NCBI GenBank assembly: GCA_029990175.1
Contig: JARKIP010000023.1
Location: forward strand, 20,603,501-20,667,500
Direction: 5' to 3'
Length of the DNA: 64,000 nucleotides
Source: Petunia secreta
Lineage: Eukaryota > Streptophyta > Magnoliopsida > Solanales > Solanaceae
The notes under the pieces are model-generated. The model was given only the letters and a program-made list of their open reading frames with translations. It had not been told where the DNA came from and searched no databases. Position numbers and translations under genes: made by a program. How positions within the stretch are numbered: position 1 is the stretch's first letter; every line of letters starts with the position of its first letter. Below are positions 11,908 to 23,122 of this stretch, in pieces.

Positions 11908-13446
11908 AACTTCTGTGCATTCTTTGTGTTTCTATTCTCAATAGAACCAAAGAATGTACGTTAAGCACTTGAGGATCTAGACTGGGTGATTGCGATGCAA
12001 GAGGAACTTCATCAGTTTGAACGAAGTAAGGTATGGCACCTGGTCCCTCGACCCACGGACATGTCCATCATTGGTACTAAATGGGTCTTTAGAAACAAAC
12101 TGGATGAACATGGCATAGTAACAAGGAACAAGGCAAGACTAGTGGTTCAAGGTTATAGTCAAGAAGGAATCGATTATGATGAAATCTTTGCACCTGTTGC
12201 AAGAATGGAGGCCATAAGGATGCTTATTGCTTTTGCAGCTTACATGGAGTTTAAGCTGTATCAGATGGACGTGAAGAGTGCATTCCTTAATGGATATTTG
12301 AATGAAGAGGTATATGTGGTTCAATCACCTGGCTTTGAAAGTACAGAGTTTCCTGATCATGTCTACAAACTTGACAAGGCACTGTATGGATTGAAACAGT
12401 CTCCTAGGGCTTGGTATGAAAGGTTGTCTGGGTTCTTATTGAAGAATGGGTTTACAAGAGGTAAAATAGACAATACTTTGTTTTTAAGGAAGAAAGCCAA
12501 GGACCTGTTGATTGTTCAAGTGTATGTAGACGACATCATCTTCGGTGCTACTAATGAGAACCTCTGCAAGGAGTTTGCCGACCTGATGGAAAGTGAATTT
12601 GAGATGAGTATGATGGATGAGCTAAATTTCTTCTTAGACTTACAAATAAAACAATCTCAGGAAGGCACAATGATCTACCAGCAGAAGTACATTAAAGAGT
12701 TGTTAAGGAAGTATGATATGAAGTCTGCTAAGAATATGAACACACCCATTGCTCCTGGAATGAAGATAGATCTGGATGAAACTGGTGCTTCAATCGATGA
12801 AACTAACTACAGAGGAATTATTGGTTCTTTGTTGTACTTAACTGCAAGTCGTCCAGATATTGTTTATAGTGTGGGATTGTGTGCAAGGTTCCAGTCAAAA
12901 CCAAAGGAGTCACACTTAACTGCAGTCAAGAGAATCTTGAGATATTTGAAAGGAACTCAAGATCTTGGATTATGGTACCCAAAAGGTGGAAGTTTTGATC
13001 TAATTGGGTATGCAGATGCTGCCTATGCTGGTCACTTGGTTGATAGGAAAAGTACATCTGGGATGGCACACTTCCTAGGCCCTTGTTTAGTTTCATGGGC
13101 TACAAAGAAACAAAATTCAGTGGCATTATCCACAGCTGAAGCTGAATATGTAGCAGCTGCTTTTTGTTGTTCATAGTTATTATGGATCAAGCAGCAGTTA
13201 GAGGACTTTGGAATCAAGTGTGGCCCAGTTCCAATCTTTTGTGACAATACCAGTGCAGTCAATATTGCCAAGAACCCGGTCCAGCACAAGAGAACAAAGC
13301 ACATTGATATTAGGCATCACTTTTTAAGGGATAATGTTGAGAAAGGCCTAATTACTATGAACTTTTGCAGGACTAAGGATCAAATTGCAGATATCTTCAC
13401 TAAAGCATTGAACATGGTACAATTTGAAAGAACAGGCTTGAGCTAG
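11908..13446 (+). pseudogene. copia pol, second part: reverse transcriptase and RNase H
   Basis: The link from the integrase tail contains a stop at 11962-11964. The main open stretch is 11986-13173. Reverse transcriptase shows WVFRNKLDEHG, ARLVVQGYSQ, MDVKSAFLNG and the catalytic YVDD in QVYVDDIIFGAT. RNase H follows, with YADAAYAG, STAEAEYVA and, after a stop at 13174-13176, CDNTSAVNIAKNP and HIDIRHHFLRD. Coding ends at TAG 13444-13446. All catalytic motifs are recognisable; the stops inactivate it. Confidence 0.92.
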
Positions 13447-13987
13447 GGATGACCAAGATACAATGAACGAAGCAGCACCTGGTTCTCCCAATGATTGGCT
13501 AGTGAAGTTTCCTTGTTTTACTTAGCTTAACTTTGCTTAGTTGATTCTACTATGAAAACTTAATTGTTTTGCTTGCTAACCTGTTTGGAACCTGTTTTCA
13601 TGACTTAGATACTGGGAAATATTTGAAATCTAGGATATAATTGAAGAAACTGGTGCATGGACTTTCAGGTACACATTCTATATTACTTACTGAATATAAC
13701 GTTGTCTTACGTGGCCTAATTTGTTACCAATCACCCTCACTTGGCGCCGGATTAGTGTAAACTTTTAAAATTCAAATTCTTAGAACTATGATGGCATCAG
13801 CTTCTATGCGTCATAATGAAAAGCAGCTTTTTCGTATCCCATCAACCCGTTCCCCTTCCCGTTAAACCTAAACCCATCTCTATTCTACTACTTGATCAAG
13901 AAACATTGTTTCTATCGGCTGAAACGTTAAAACTCTCTCAAAATATTTTCTCTCTCTAAAACGCAATTCTCTGTAAAGAAAATAAAA
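13447..13987 (+). other. spacer between pol and third gene of the copia element
   Basis: AT-rich and non-coding. In Sireviruses this interval carries the leader of the extra gene; no clear splice acceptor could be chosen by eye. Confidence 0.4.
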
Positions 13988-15894
13988 ATGTCGATTAGTT
14001 CCAAAGTAGATTCTTAACTCTCCTCTCGAAAAGTAAAAATTTCTAAACTAAATCAAAAGGCGAAGCAACTAGCAGCGAGTAGTTCTGTGGCTATGGCGAG
14101 AAAGTTTGCAAAACTAAGACAGAAGAAGTTGACGGAGGAAGCAACTAGTAAGGGGGAAAGTGTTCCAGATACCGGTACGGAGGAAGGAATCATGGAGACG
14201 GTTCAAGAAACTGTTCAAGAAACTGAAAAGGTAAACCCTAGTTCTTCTACTGGAATTGTAGTTGTCGATACTAGTGTACCCTCTATGCCTGTAGATTTAG
14301 AAGAACAAGCTGATAATGAAGTAGGGGATAAGGAGGAGATAGTTGTAGAAAATCCTGAGAAAATTGTCGAGACAGAGGTTGTTGATGTGGTCGCTAAAGA
14401 AACTAAGAACATAGTTGAGGAACCTGTTCCTAAGACAGTTCCTGTGGTTGAAAGACTGCTAGTGACAAAGGAGAGGAAAAATCTGTTGAGCCTGCTAAAG
14501 AACCTGGTTCGTTCTCTGGTTCTGTGGCAGGTGATGATGCAGATCTGAGAGATATTGATGACTATGTGGAAGAGAATGTGGAAGGTGTAGGTTTTACTAA
14601 GCCTTTGGATGCTGAGTTGCCTGAGGCCAATCCCACTTCTTAAGCCAGTGAAGGTTCCTCCAGTGAGACTGAGGTGCAGGAACAAAAATAAATTGTGAAG
14701 AAACGAAGGTTAGTGAAGGGAGGAGAGTTTGTAGGTAGTTCCAAAATGGAAAGTTCTGGAGAAGCAGAGGGTGTGGGAGAAAGCAGCAGAAAGACAGTGA
14801 GTCATGCTAGGAGACCTTCTACTCGAGATTCCGTGAGAGAGCAACAGGAAAAGATTGTGGAGGAACCTGAGGTTCGCAGGAGAGGTTCCAAATCAAAGTT
14901 GATGATTGGAGATGACAAGGAAGACAAGAAGAGGAGGGTGGCCTACTTGTCTACCAATGGTGAAGGGTAAAATTCTAACTGACCTGGAGCTAGAGGGTAT
15001 GAATCAACTTGGTGCTAAGTTGAGAGCTCAAGGTTGCTTGAACCTATTCAGTGATGGTGCTAGACAGCTGAGAGAGTAAGAGGTTTGAGAATTTTATTCC
15101 AATTGCACAATGAGTGAAGGTATTGTGAAAAACATAGTCAAGGGGCTAGTAATCCAGTTTGATTGTGTGGAACTGGGAGATATTTTAGGTGTTCTCTCTT
15201 AGGGCTATAGCGAGTACATGAGGAACTCGTGGCCAGCTAGAGGAGATGGTGTGTCTGCTTTAGAGGTGACCCGAAAATTGCAGGGAGACCTAGACTGGCA
15301 AGAGCTACACAAGTTAATAAGAAGGTAATGCAACCCTTCTACCAGTTGCTCTTTGAATTTGTGCTGAAGAACCTACTGCAGAGGTCAGAGAGGAGGAGTG
15401 AGGCCAACTTTCTGGATATGACCTATATGGACCTGCTAGATCGAGAGGTTCGTATTAATCTTCCTGAATTGATGATCAAGCACATTGGTAGAGTAGCTGA
15501 TATGGGGTTAGGCAAACATGCGCTGGTCTATGGGTTTCTTCTGGGGAAGGTATTTGATTTCTTTGGGGTGCCTGCTGGTAAGTGGACTGAGCCAGACCAC
15601 AATAACTTGTTTGGGAGGAACATTCTAAAGTCCTGTGACTATGTATTGGATGGTGAACCTGCTGATGAACCAGAGCATATGGAGGATGATGTTGAGGAAA
15701 GAAGAAACAACAGAGTGGACAGGAGAATTGAGGGGTTCAGGAGGCAGCTTGAAAGGCAAAATGATGAGCTGGCCTGGATGAATGCTGAAAACACAAGGCT
15801 GGATGCAGAGCAGGAACGTGAAAGAGAAGGAAACTCGCGTCGCCTCGCCTTGTTGCTTGCTCACTTTAACATCTCTGATATTCCCCAATTCTGA
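13988..15894 (+). pseudogene. third gene of Sirevirus-type element (env-like position; plant transposon-protein domain)
   Basis: The likely start is 13988 (MSISSKVDS, then a stop). The first half (14087-14970) is acidic, rich in Glu, Val and Lys, with repeats such as ETVQETVQETEK; it is low-complexity and changes frame at about 14465. The second half is more conserved: LVIQFDCVELGDILGV near 15150, EVTRKLQGDLDW near 15265, then the open stretch 15328-15891 with MQPFYQLLFEFVLKNLL, EANFLDMTYMDLLDREV and GKHALVYGFLLGKVFDFFGV, ending in a coiled coil. This pattern resembles the putative plant transposon protein domain found in several retrotransposon extra genes. No signal peptide or membrane segment is visible, so an envelope function is not supported. 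Stops at 14641, 14689, 15079 and elsewhere inactivate it. Confidence 0.65.
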
Positions 15895-16162
15895 ACCAGT
15901 TCCTTTCCCTAGTTCCCTCATGGTTCTTTTTATTTGTCCTGTTTTTAAGACAATCTTATATTTTGGTTTGTAATATTTGAATGCTGCTTTGGATGTTTAA
16001 GCCGGTTTGGCGCGTATGTTGCTATAACTATCCTATCTGCTAGTATTTATTGTCTGAAACAGGTTCCTGACGTTTAAAGGTTGGCTTGCTGCCTTTGGCA
16101 CTAGAGTCAACTAGACTTAATTTAAGTTGAGCAGGTTCTGACAACTGTGAAACTTTTTGATA

Positions 16163-16333
16163 ATGCCAAAAGGGGGAAGTTAATTGTATGTTAGTCCATT
16201 GTATGTGTTGTGACCTATTTTCGCCTAACTGTTATTACCCTATTTCGTGGTTAGTGTTTGATTTTTACAGGTTCTTGAGAGTAAAAACCCTCGGTGAGAC
16301 AACATGGTTTGTCATCATCAAAAAGGGGGAATT
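16163..16333 (+). promoter_or_regulatory. repeated polypurine tracts before the 3' LTR
   Basis: Two similar signals occur: CCAAAAGGGGGAAG at about 16166-16179 and CAAAAAGGGGGAATT at 16319-16333, the second directly abutting the LTR. Each follows a TGATAATG- or CATCAT-like lead. Multiple polypurine tracts in this position are a Sirevirus hallmark; the second primes plus-strand synthesis. Confidence 0.8.
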
Positions 16334-17281
16334 TGTTGAAGGATGAGTTTTGAAGATGACAAAGGACCTGGTGCTAAGTGGACCATGAAAAGGTTAACAG
16401 TTGATTTGAGAAGACCAGCTGTTCAATGAGATGATCAAGTCATAGTTGAAAAAGGAAAGAAGAGAACGGCTGGAGTCAAAGTTCCAATCCTACCGGAAGT
16501 AGAAGAAGCTAGAGGCGATGCTGAGAAGGACGCGGTTCCCAAACGATAATGGATTGGAACATAAGACAAATTAACTTAGGTTTTAAATAAGGAAATATGG
16601 GTAACCTTGTTTAAACTGATTTCAAAGAGGAAAAGGATTCCTAAACTTAGTTGGATCTGGCTAAGTCTAGTTCCTATATATACAAGTTAATTTGGCCAGA
16701 ATCGGTACGCACAAAAGACATCTCAATAGAGCATATCAAGTACAATCGGATCGTGAGAAGCTTTGTGTGCAAGAACAAAGACTGAGCAGCAGAACCTTAC
16801 GAAGGAGCAGTTTCATAGATAAGTCTGTTGTTTTAGTTTCTTTGTTATAGGTTATCGAGTTGTAATCTATTCGCTTGTTTAGAAGCATATAGTAGAGATT
16901 ACTTTTTGAGGTTAAGTAGAGGTAATCTTACCAGCTAACGTGTGGCTTGGAAGGTTCTAGGTACTAGGGGGTTCTAGTTCCTTGATTACATTACGTTGTA
17001 GTCTAAAACTTGCTCGGGTTTTCCTTTAGTGGAAGAGTGAAATCCCAAGAGTTTGGGTCGTGGTTTTTTATCCCTTGAGCAAGGAATTTTCCACGTAAAA
17101 ATCTCTGTGTTCTTTACGTTTCCGCAAGTTGTTTATTTTCAGAGATAGGTGAAACTTGCAAGGAACCTTGTTCTTTGTAAGTTCGGCGCTGAAAGTTAAA
17201 AGCAAGTTTTAGGATTTGAAAATCGAGTAAGGACACTATTCACCCCTTCTAGTGTCTTATATAGGTGCACCAAGTGCAACA
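16334..17281 (+). repeat. 3' LTR of Sirevirus-type copia element
   Basis: Near-identical to 7887-8836, with about 30 differences counted by eye, indicating a fairly recent insertion. It ends CAACA at 17281 and is followed by the target copy AAATC. Confidence 0.95.
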
Positions 17282-18865
17282 AAATCCATGTAAGATTTTT
17301 ACCCAACACAGTCACACTCTCTAATAATTAGTTGTTTGAATAATACCCTAACACCAATTCAACAAGCAAATGTTCGGTTCTTGTACAAAGTTCAATGTGG
17401 TTTTCTATTCTTTTAAAAATTCGGTTAGGGTAATTTTTGTATGCTCTTTCCATTTCACAAGAAAAAGTGGACAAGTTAAACAAAGTTTTCACCAACCTTA
17501 TGCAGAATCAATTTACCCTTAAGTTTGGTTTAAACCTCCACGTAGAATATGATGTTGAATTAGGCTTTTAAACTTTTAAGTTTTAACAGCATGTTGAACA
17601 GTGTGAAAGACAAGAAAATTTAATAAGTATAGCAGAAACAGTGATCTCGATTTAACTGTTTGATATTCGAAACATGTTGTTTGACTAATTTGTTGAGTCG
17701 AAAACGTCCTTTTACCCGTGTGCTACCTAGAACAGTGATAATCCAATTCTTTTGCCAGTGAGAGTGGCATTGCAGTATGCAGGTGTAGGGAATAATAGAA
17801 GGATACAACGAGTTAGAAGATTAGAAACGCGTTGTTACAGATAACATGCTACTTTAGGAACGATATTTTTTTCGTGTCTTCCACTTAGGAATTACTATAT
17901 ACAAAAAACATCCCTTAATCCAAATATTCTTTACAAGACTCCTCCCATCCACAGTTTTTTAACATTCTTTCAAAAGGGCAATGCGAATACCTTTTCTACC
18001 AACAAACAAAGCTACAAACAAGAGCGTGTGTTGGGTACATCATTTTATTAATGTGTACATTATACCTCTCACCATATTAACAAAACAATGTACAGTGTTT
18101 TTTAAAAACCAAAGCATCTTCAACTACCCAATCATTAGTAACATAAACTATGCAAACTGCCCATTTCTTTTCCTTCTGTTGCTATGGGTTGCATAATAAA
18201 ACAAGTTGTAAAAGATCTTTTTTTCTGCTTAATATAGCTAACATATTATCAAGACAACCTAGCAGTTCCACCAAGTGCTTCCGAAAGACTCAGCTTATTA
18301 GGACGAGGTACTTAAGATACCTCAAAAATACGGAGTAATTTACAAGAAGGCTAAAGTAAATGTAAATTCTTATCATGACGTACCTTTACACACCTCAATT
18401 AGCTGGCTGCGACAAACTCCGTCTATTTTTTGAGAAAAAAAAAATTCTTTTATTAAAAACTACATTTGTATTGTTTTATGTAGACATGAAGTTTGAGAAC
18501 TAAAAACTAACTTTTAGAATTTGTGATCTTCAACGTGCCTGACATTAGTATAATTATAAGACATGTAATTAAACATAAACGAGAATTTTTAAGTTTAAAA
18601 TTTATCAAAGAAGAAAAAACTATATAATTTTTTTTCGAACCTAAAAAGAAAAAATATTACATAAAATGGTGCAGGGAAACTAATGTTAATGGATAGATAG
18701 CAGAGGTAAATTTAGGATAACTTCTCTAGATTAAACTAAACTCATTTATTTCTATTTGAAATTTATATTATATGAAAATATAAATTTAAATATAAATAAT
18801 ACTCTATTAGTATACTCATTTTGAACACAATGACGGTTGGCTTTCCCTTTGATCAGTAAGACCAA
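17282..18865. other. AT-rich non-coding stretch
   Basis: No credible gene or transposon terminus was recognised. Short reading frames here are chance. The last 8 bases (AAGACCAA, 18858-18865) are the left target copy of the following MITE. Confidence 0.4.
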
Positions 18866-19776
18866 TAGAGGTGGGCACTCGGAATTTCGGTTCGGGTTCG
18901 ATTTTTATAAATTCGGAATTTCGGTTTTTGGTACCTAAATATCGATACCAAATACCAAATACCAAACCAAAATTTATTCGGATCGGTTCGGAATTATGTA
19001 ATTCGGTTCGGTTTTTTCGGTACGGTTTCGGTTTTATAATTCGGTTTATTTCAATTTTATGTCGTTCTATTAATAGCATTTTTGCAAAACCAAATTTTGT
19101 AGTAAGTGGCGAAGTGTCACTGTACCAACTCCTAATGTTGTTCAACCTTAATAAGCTTTCAACATGCTTTTAAGGACCACAACCCACAACATGATAGCAA
19201 GAAAAAGGAACAATGTTCAATAATATTATTAACTCTGTCAATGATAGAAATTTATAACCGTATCAATTTCTGGCATCTACTTATAACATTTTATTGAAGA
19301 GTATGGCAGGCCAAGGTCGTAACATTTTAATTCAATCCTGCCTTCAAACAAAGTGATTTCTACAATTAGAATTAATTATATCACAAAGTATTTATTCATC
19401 TGGTTATAATACAGATAGAGAACTTACAAAAAGAACGACAAGAAGTTGCAACTTAACCTCTTCAATGCAGAATAAGGAAGAAAAAAGTGTGAATAAAGTA
19501 TATTTGCTATTTGGGCTAAGAAAGAATTAGACTTGGGTTTGGTTTTAGTAATTAGAATAGTATTATGTATATATTTTAAATATATACACTATAAAAAATT
19601 CGGAATTTCGGTATTTCGGAATTTGATACCTCAAAACCGAATTCCGAACCGAAATTCTGAAATACCGAATTTTTACACCGAATAGTGTTCTGAAATTTCG
19701 AAATTCCGAAACCGAAAAACCAAATTAATTTGGTTCGGTTCGATTTTTCGATTTTCGGAATTTATGCCCACCCCTA
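18866..19776. mobile_element. non-autonomous hAT MITE, 911 bp, perfect TSD
   Basis: The left end TAGAGGTGGGCA (18866-18877) pairs with the right end TGCCCACCCCTA (19765-19776) with one mismatch. The 8 bases on each side are identical: AAGACCAA at 18858-18865 and 19777-19784. Both subterminal regions are filled with repeats of TCGGTTCGG and GGAATTTCGG in inverted orientation, so the two ends can pair. The 8-bp duplication and terminal pattern define hAT. There is no transposase inside. Confidence 0.93.
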
Positions 19777-20997
19777 AAGACCAATGCATTTTCACTAACG
19801 TATGCTAGTGTAGTGGAGAGTTAAAATCTGCTACTCAAAATTAAAACCAAAATTATAAACAGTGCACTACAATAGACATGATCATAAAACAGTTACTATA
19901 TGCTAAGCTATCAAATTAAGTACTTAGTTAAAATGGGGGTTTGTCGCCATCATTATCTTACAAGTTTCAGTTTAACTCTACCGTGATTGTTATTAAATCT
20001 TAACTTCTTCAAAACTCAAACACCATAGCGCTAATTGGTTGCAGAGAAGTAATTTAAAAAGTTTGACAGGTCAATTTCCATTTATACGTACGAAAAGTGT
20101 GTACGTGTACAAGAAGCCCAGCACCTTAATTGGATTTTGGACAATTAATGTGGAGGACAAACACCAAAAAAGGATTCAAAACTGGTGACCCCAATCAACA
20201 GCTGTAGAGGAAAAAAATATGAACAGCTGTTGTACGTTATAAGGTCAATCAATTTATGATAGTAATATTTCTTAACATTAGACACTTAAGCTTAGCATAA
20301 TATGTGTGACCTTGTTTAGATAAACAAACGTCGCAGCAAGGCAGGTGAACCATTTATCCTTCAAACATTTTTACCTGTCCAACCCTGTCCCGCATAGAAA
20401 TTTTTTTCTGTTTTCAACCTGTCTCGGCCCGCCCTAAATTAGATTTTCCTACCCGTTATATTGTCATCATATCGACTTGTTTATTCAAATGCATTCCAAC
20501 GTTTGACAAATTACTATCTTCAATGACTCCAGCATAAGTTAAATTTCCGGAGTCATCCTTCTTGATTAGTTATGATCATATATAAGTAGCCTATCCATGA
20601 ATGAAAGACCATTAAGAAACAGTAGAACACTTTGGTTTATTTTACCGTAGTAATTGCACTTAGAAGCAAAATATCAACATTGTCGATGTTACAGTTGGTT
20701 TTAAATCATACTCTTGTGAGGACAAAAAGTATAATAGCAAATGGATAAGGATTATAACTTGCACTAAAAGAATGGAACATGCATTGATTTGAATAACAAT
20801 AACACCCATTAGACTTTTCTCTTAAATAAAAAGAGATTAGCCTTACAAGAATGGGTTAATCCATCATTTGTCCTCCCTCTAACTAATTAATCAAAATCAT
20901 TAACTCTTCATTAAAAAAAACAAAATTTACAACTATATACGAGATAGTAGCCACAGTTATTTCTTTTTTCAATTCAGTTACCGACAGTTATTCCACA
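19777..20997. other. non-coding stretch downstream of the SAUR gene
   Basis: AT-rich with no recognised gene. The right end includes the 3' flank of the minus-strand SAUR gene. Confidence 0.4.
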
Positions 20998-21378
20998 TCA
21001 GCAAGAGTAAAACTCAACCAACTCATCCAATGATTCAGGTTGAGGATCAGCATTTTCAAGCATCCAAAGCAAATGTTCAAACAAAACAACTTCACATCCA
21101 ACTGTAATAATTTCTTCAGAATCACCGGATGATCTTTCGATAAGTTCACGGAACAGTGGGTGGTCGACAACATCGGAGCTGACAAGGTACCTGCGTCGTG
21201 ATTTTCCAACATACACGGTTTGCAAATTCTTGTGATTTTCATAGGAAAAAGAAGAATCATCGTCGGAGGAAGAGTTGTGCGTTGCGACAACAGCGCTTCC
21301 ATTTATGCGACCGAGTTTGAAAGACTGCATTTTCTTAAGGACTGATTTGAGTTTCATGAGTTTGCCTCCTTTGGCCAT
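20998..21378 (-). CDS. SAUR family auxin-responsive protein
   Basis: An intact, intronless reading frame of 126 residues, starting MAKGGKLMKLKSVLKKMQSF and ending VEFYSC, with TGA at 20998-21000. The N-terminal basic amphipathic start, the core VYVGKSRRRYLVSSDVVDHPLFRELIE and the later GCEVVLFEHLLWMLEN pattern are those of SAUR (small auxin up RNA) proteins, particularly the MAK-GKL-starting subgroup. SAURs promote cell expansion by inhibiting PP2C.D phosphatases and so raising plasma-membrane proton pump activity. The core is preceded by a variable Ser/Asp-rich insert (residues 33-46). A TATA box lies about 97 bp upstream of the start. It is the only intact host-type gene seen in the window, and its neighbours are transposons. 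No canonical TGTCTC element was found close upstream. Confidence 0.9.
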   Translation of the reverse strand: MAKGGKLMKLKSVLKKMQSFKLGRINGSAVVATHNSSSDDDSSFSYENHKNLQTVYVGKSRRRYLVSSDVVDHPLFRELIERSSGDSEEIITVGCEVVLFEHLLWMLENADPQPESLDELVEFYSC

Positions 21379-21474
21379 TGTTGTAATTGTTGGGAGAAAA
21401 GTGACAAATTTTGGAAATGAAGGGAGAGTTAAAGAAGAGACTGAGGTTTGAGGGGAAAGAGGAAGGAAAGTTCG

Positions 21475-21484
21475 ATATATATAA
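21475..21484 (-). promoter_or_regulatory. TATA box of the SAUR gene
   Basis: TTATATATAT on minus, about 97 bp upstream of the SAUR start codon at 21378, a normal distance allowing a short leader. Confidence 0.65.
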
Positions 21485-22058
21485 GGGGGGAAGGGGAAGA
21501 AGGGTAAATTTGGAAGTATAATAGGAGCAACAGTTACATAGTTGCATTGAATTGCTTTTAGGCACTTGGCGGGGCCCTGCTTATTTAGTCTTTAGTAGTA
21601 ACTCATTGATACCAAGTTTGGGTCAGCCAAAACCAGCTGCGGCTTTCTGCCTATTTTAGACAACCTCTAGATTTTTTTCTTATTTTGTTTTTAAATGTTG
21701 AATATGTGAGTTGATACCCCCTATGTTTCAATTATTTGAAAAATCTTTAATCTTATAGATATATCATAATATTTATTGGTTATAAAATTTTCTTACTACG
21801 AATGAAATAGAAAGTTTAAATTATTTTAATTTTTTTAAATGTATGAAGTTATTATTCTTTTTCTAGAAAATTAAAAAAAATATTGTCATATATATTATAA
21901 CCGAATGAGTTGTACTTTTTCATTCGATATGAAAGTTTAACTACACAATTTCTGCAGGAATTAAAGAAAGAAAGAAAGAAAGAAAGTATTTCTTAAATCT
22001 TTTAGCCATCCGCAATTCATCCATAATTATTTACTTCGTGTCACACCACTAGAAATAA
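21485..22058. other. SAUR upstream region with degenerate MITE-like sequence
   Basis: Upstream DNA of the SAUR gene. The segment about 21715-21915 begins CCCCCTATGTTTCAATTATTTG, like the CTCCGTTTCAATTTGTTTG start of a common plant Stowaway-type MITE, but the right terminus is not convincing. A tetranucleotide repeat follows at 21963. Confidence 0.35.
21963..21986. repeat. (AAAG)6 microsatellite
   Basis: Six perfect AAAG units. Confidence 0.95.
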
Positions 22059-22279
22059 GGGCTAATTATAAATATATACTAACCCTAACAACTAAAATTA
22101 CTAAAAATTACAACATTATTCTACTTTACAAAAAATATCAATATTTTTTACACATTATATACAAAAACTAACAAAATTAACAAATTAGGGTTTGTTCCTC
22201 CTTCTTCCTACTGCCCCTGCTACCACTCCAGTCGGCGGCTCCACCTAGTCACCGCCGGCCACCCGTCGGATTTTTTTTT

Positions 22280-22710
22280 TTTAAATCTAAAAAATGAAAT
22301 ACACCTATACACATTGATTTCTCTTTGAAAATAGATTTGCAACATACATATAAACAAAAAATACATGTAAATACACAAAAAGAAATATATTTTTCATACA
22401 CTAGACACACACACTACATACAAGGATCTACAAATCTACAAATTAAATACACAAATTTATGTATGTCACACACACACTTGATATACACACAAAAGCAAAT
22501 ACAAAAAATATAAATATATACTCAGATATACACGTTCATGCAATGTTATACACATACATACACTTGTGCACTTGGAAAAATATTCAGCTACATACACAAA
22601 TATACATATTCATGCACCCATATAAAACCAGACATACACTTTGTTCCACCTTCAAACAACCACAAACACATACCTCATACACAGAAATACAAATGTATAT
22701 ACGTTTATAC
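22280..22710 (+). repeat. degenerate CA/ATACAC-rich low-complexity tract
   Basis: Strand-asymmetric sequence dominated by ACATACAC-like units without a strict period. Open frames across it (22325-22797) are explained by the skewed composition. Confidence 0.7.
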
Positions 22711-22935
22711 AATTTAAAAAAAAAAAAAATAGATCGGAGCTCCAGCAACCATAGCTGGAGTAGTCACGTAGCAAAAATCACCACCGCACAGCAGTAGCGA
22801 CCACCACGTATCAACGAATCACAGCACATGGTAGCAGATCAGAGCAAATCGGAACAAATCGGAGCAGCACAGTAGCAGATCGAAGTAGCTGCTCGGCGGC
22901 CGAGCAACATCGACAGTGGAGCAGGTTCGGCTAGT

Positions 22936-22961
22936 GGGTGGGTGGGTGGATGGGTGGGTGG
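22936..22961 (+). other. G-quadruplex-forming motif
   Basis: Five GGG runs separated by short loops (GGGTGGGTGGG, then TGGAT, then GGGTGGG) satisfy the standard G3 loop 1-7 rule on the plus strand. Confidence 0.7.
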
Positions 22962-23122
22962 AGGTGTGGGGAGAGGGAGGAAGATAGGATTTTATTTTGT
23001 GAAGAGTGGAAATGGAAAATGGTATATTTAGTGTAATAAATTGAGAAATATTGATATATTTTGTAAATATTTAAAAATGTCAGTATATTTTATAATTTTA
23101 AGGTTTAATGTGCCAATTAGCA

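Larger units (their letters stand above)
7887..17281 (+). mobile_element. Ty1/copia retrotransposon, Sirevirus (SIRE/Maximus) type, full length
   Basis: Both LTRs are complete (7887-8836 and 16334-17281), start TGTTGAAGG and end CAACA. They differ at roughly 30 positions by eye. Flanking 5-mers are AAATT and AAATC, a target duplication with one change. The order is LTR, Met-tRNA-type primer site, gag with coiled coil and two zinc knuckles, pol (protease, integrase, reverse transcriptase, RNase H), a third coding region, repeated polypurine tracts, LTR. The 9.4-kb size, extra 3' gene, large coiled-coil gag and multiple polypurine tracts fit Sireviruses. Stops and frameshifts in all three genes make it non-autonomous today. 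Confidence 0.93.
22059..23122. mobile_element. possible non-autonomous Mutator-like element
   Basis: The left end GGGCTAATT (22059) and the right end AATTAGCA (ending 23122) are inverted, and AT-rich inverted similarity continues inward over roughly 60-100 bp. The flanking 9-mers TAGAAATAA and TAAAAATTT agree at 6 of 9 positions, a possible aged 9-bp duplication. Inside lies a long ATACAC-rich tract (22280-22710) and then a GC-richer block (22736-22975). No transposase is present. The call is tentative. Confidence 0.4.

Noticed and set aside
20340..20480. Possible hAT-like fragment (CCTGTCCCGC, GGCCCGCCC)
   Set aside because: No inverted partner or target duplication was found; left as unassigned sequence.
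22325..22797. Frames rich in Thr, His and Tyr
   Set aside because: They are explained by the ATACAC-rich low-complexity tract.
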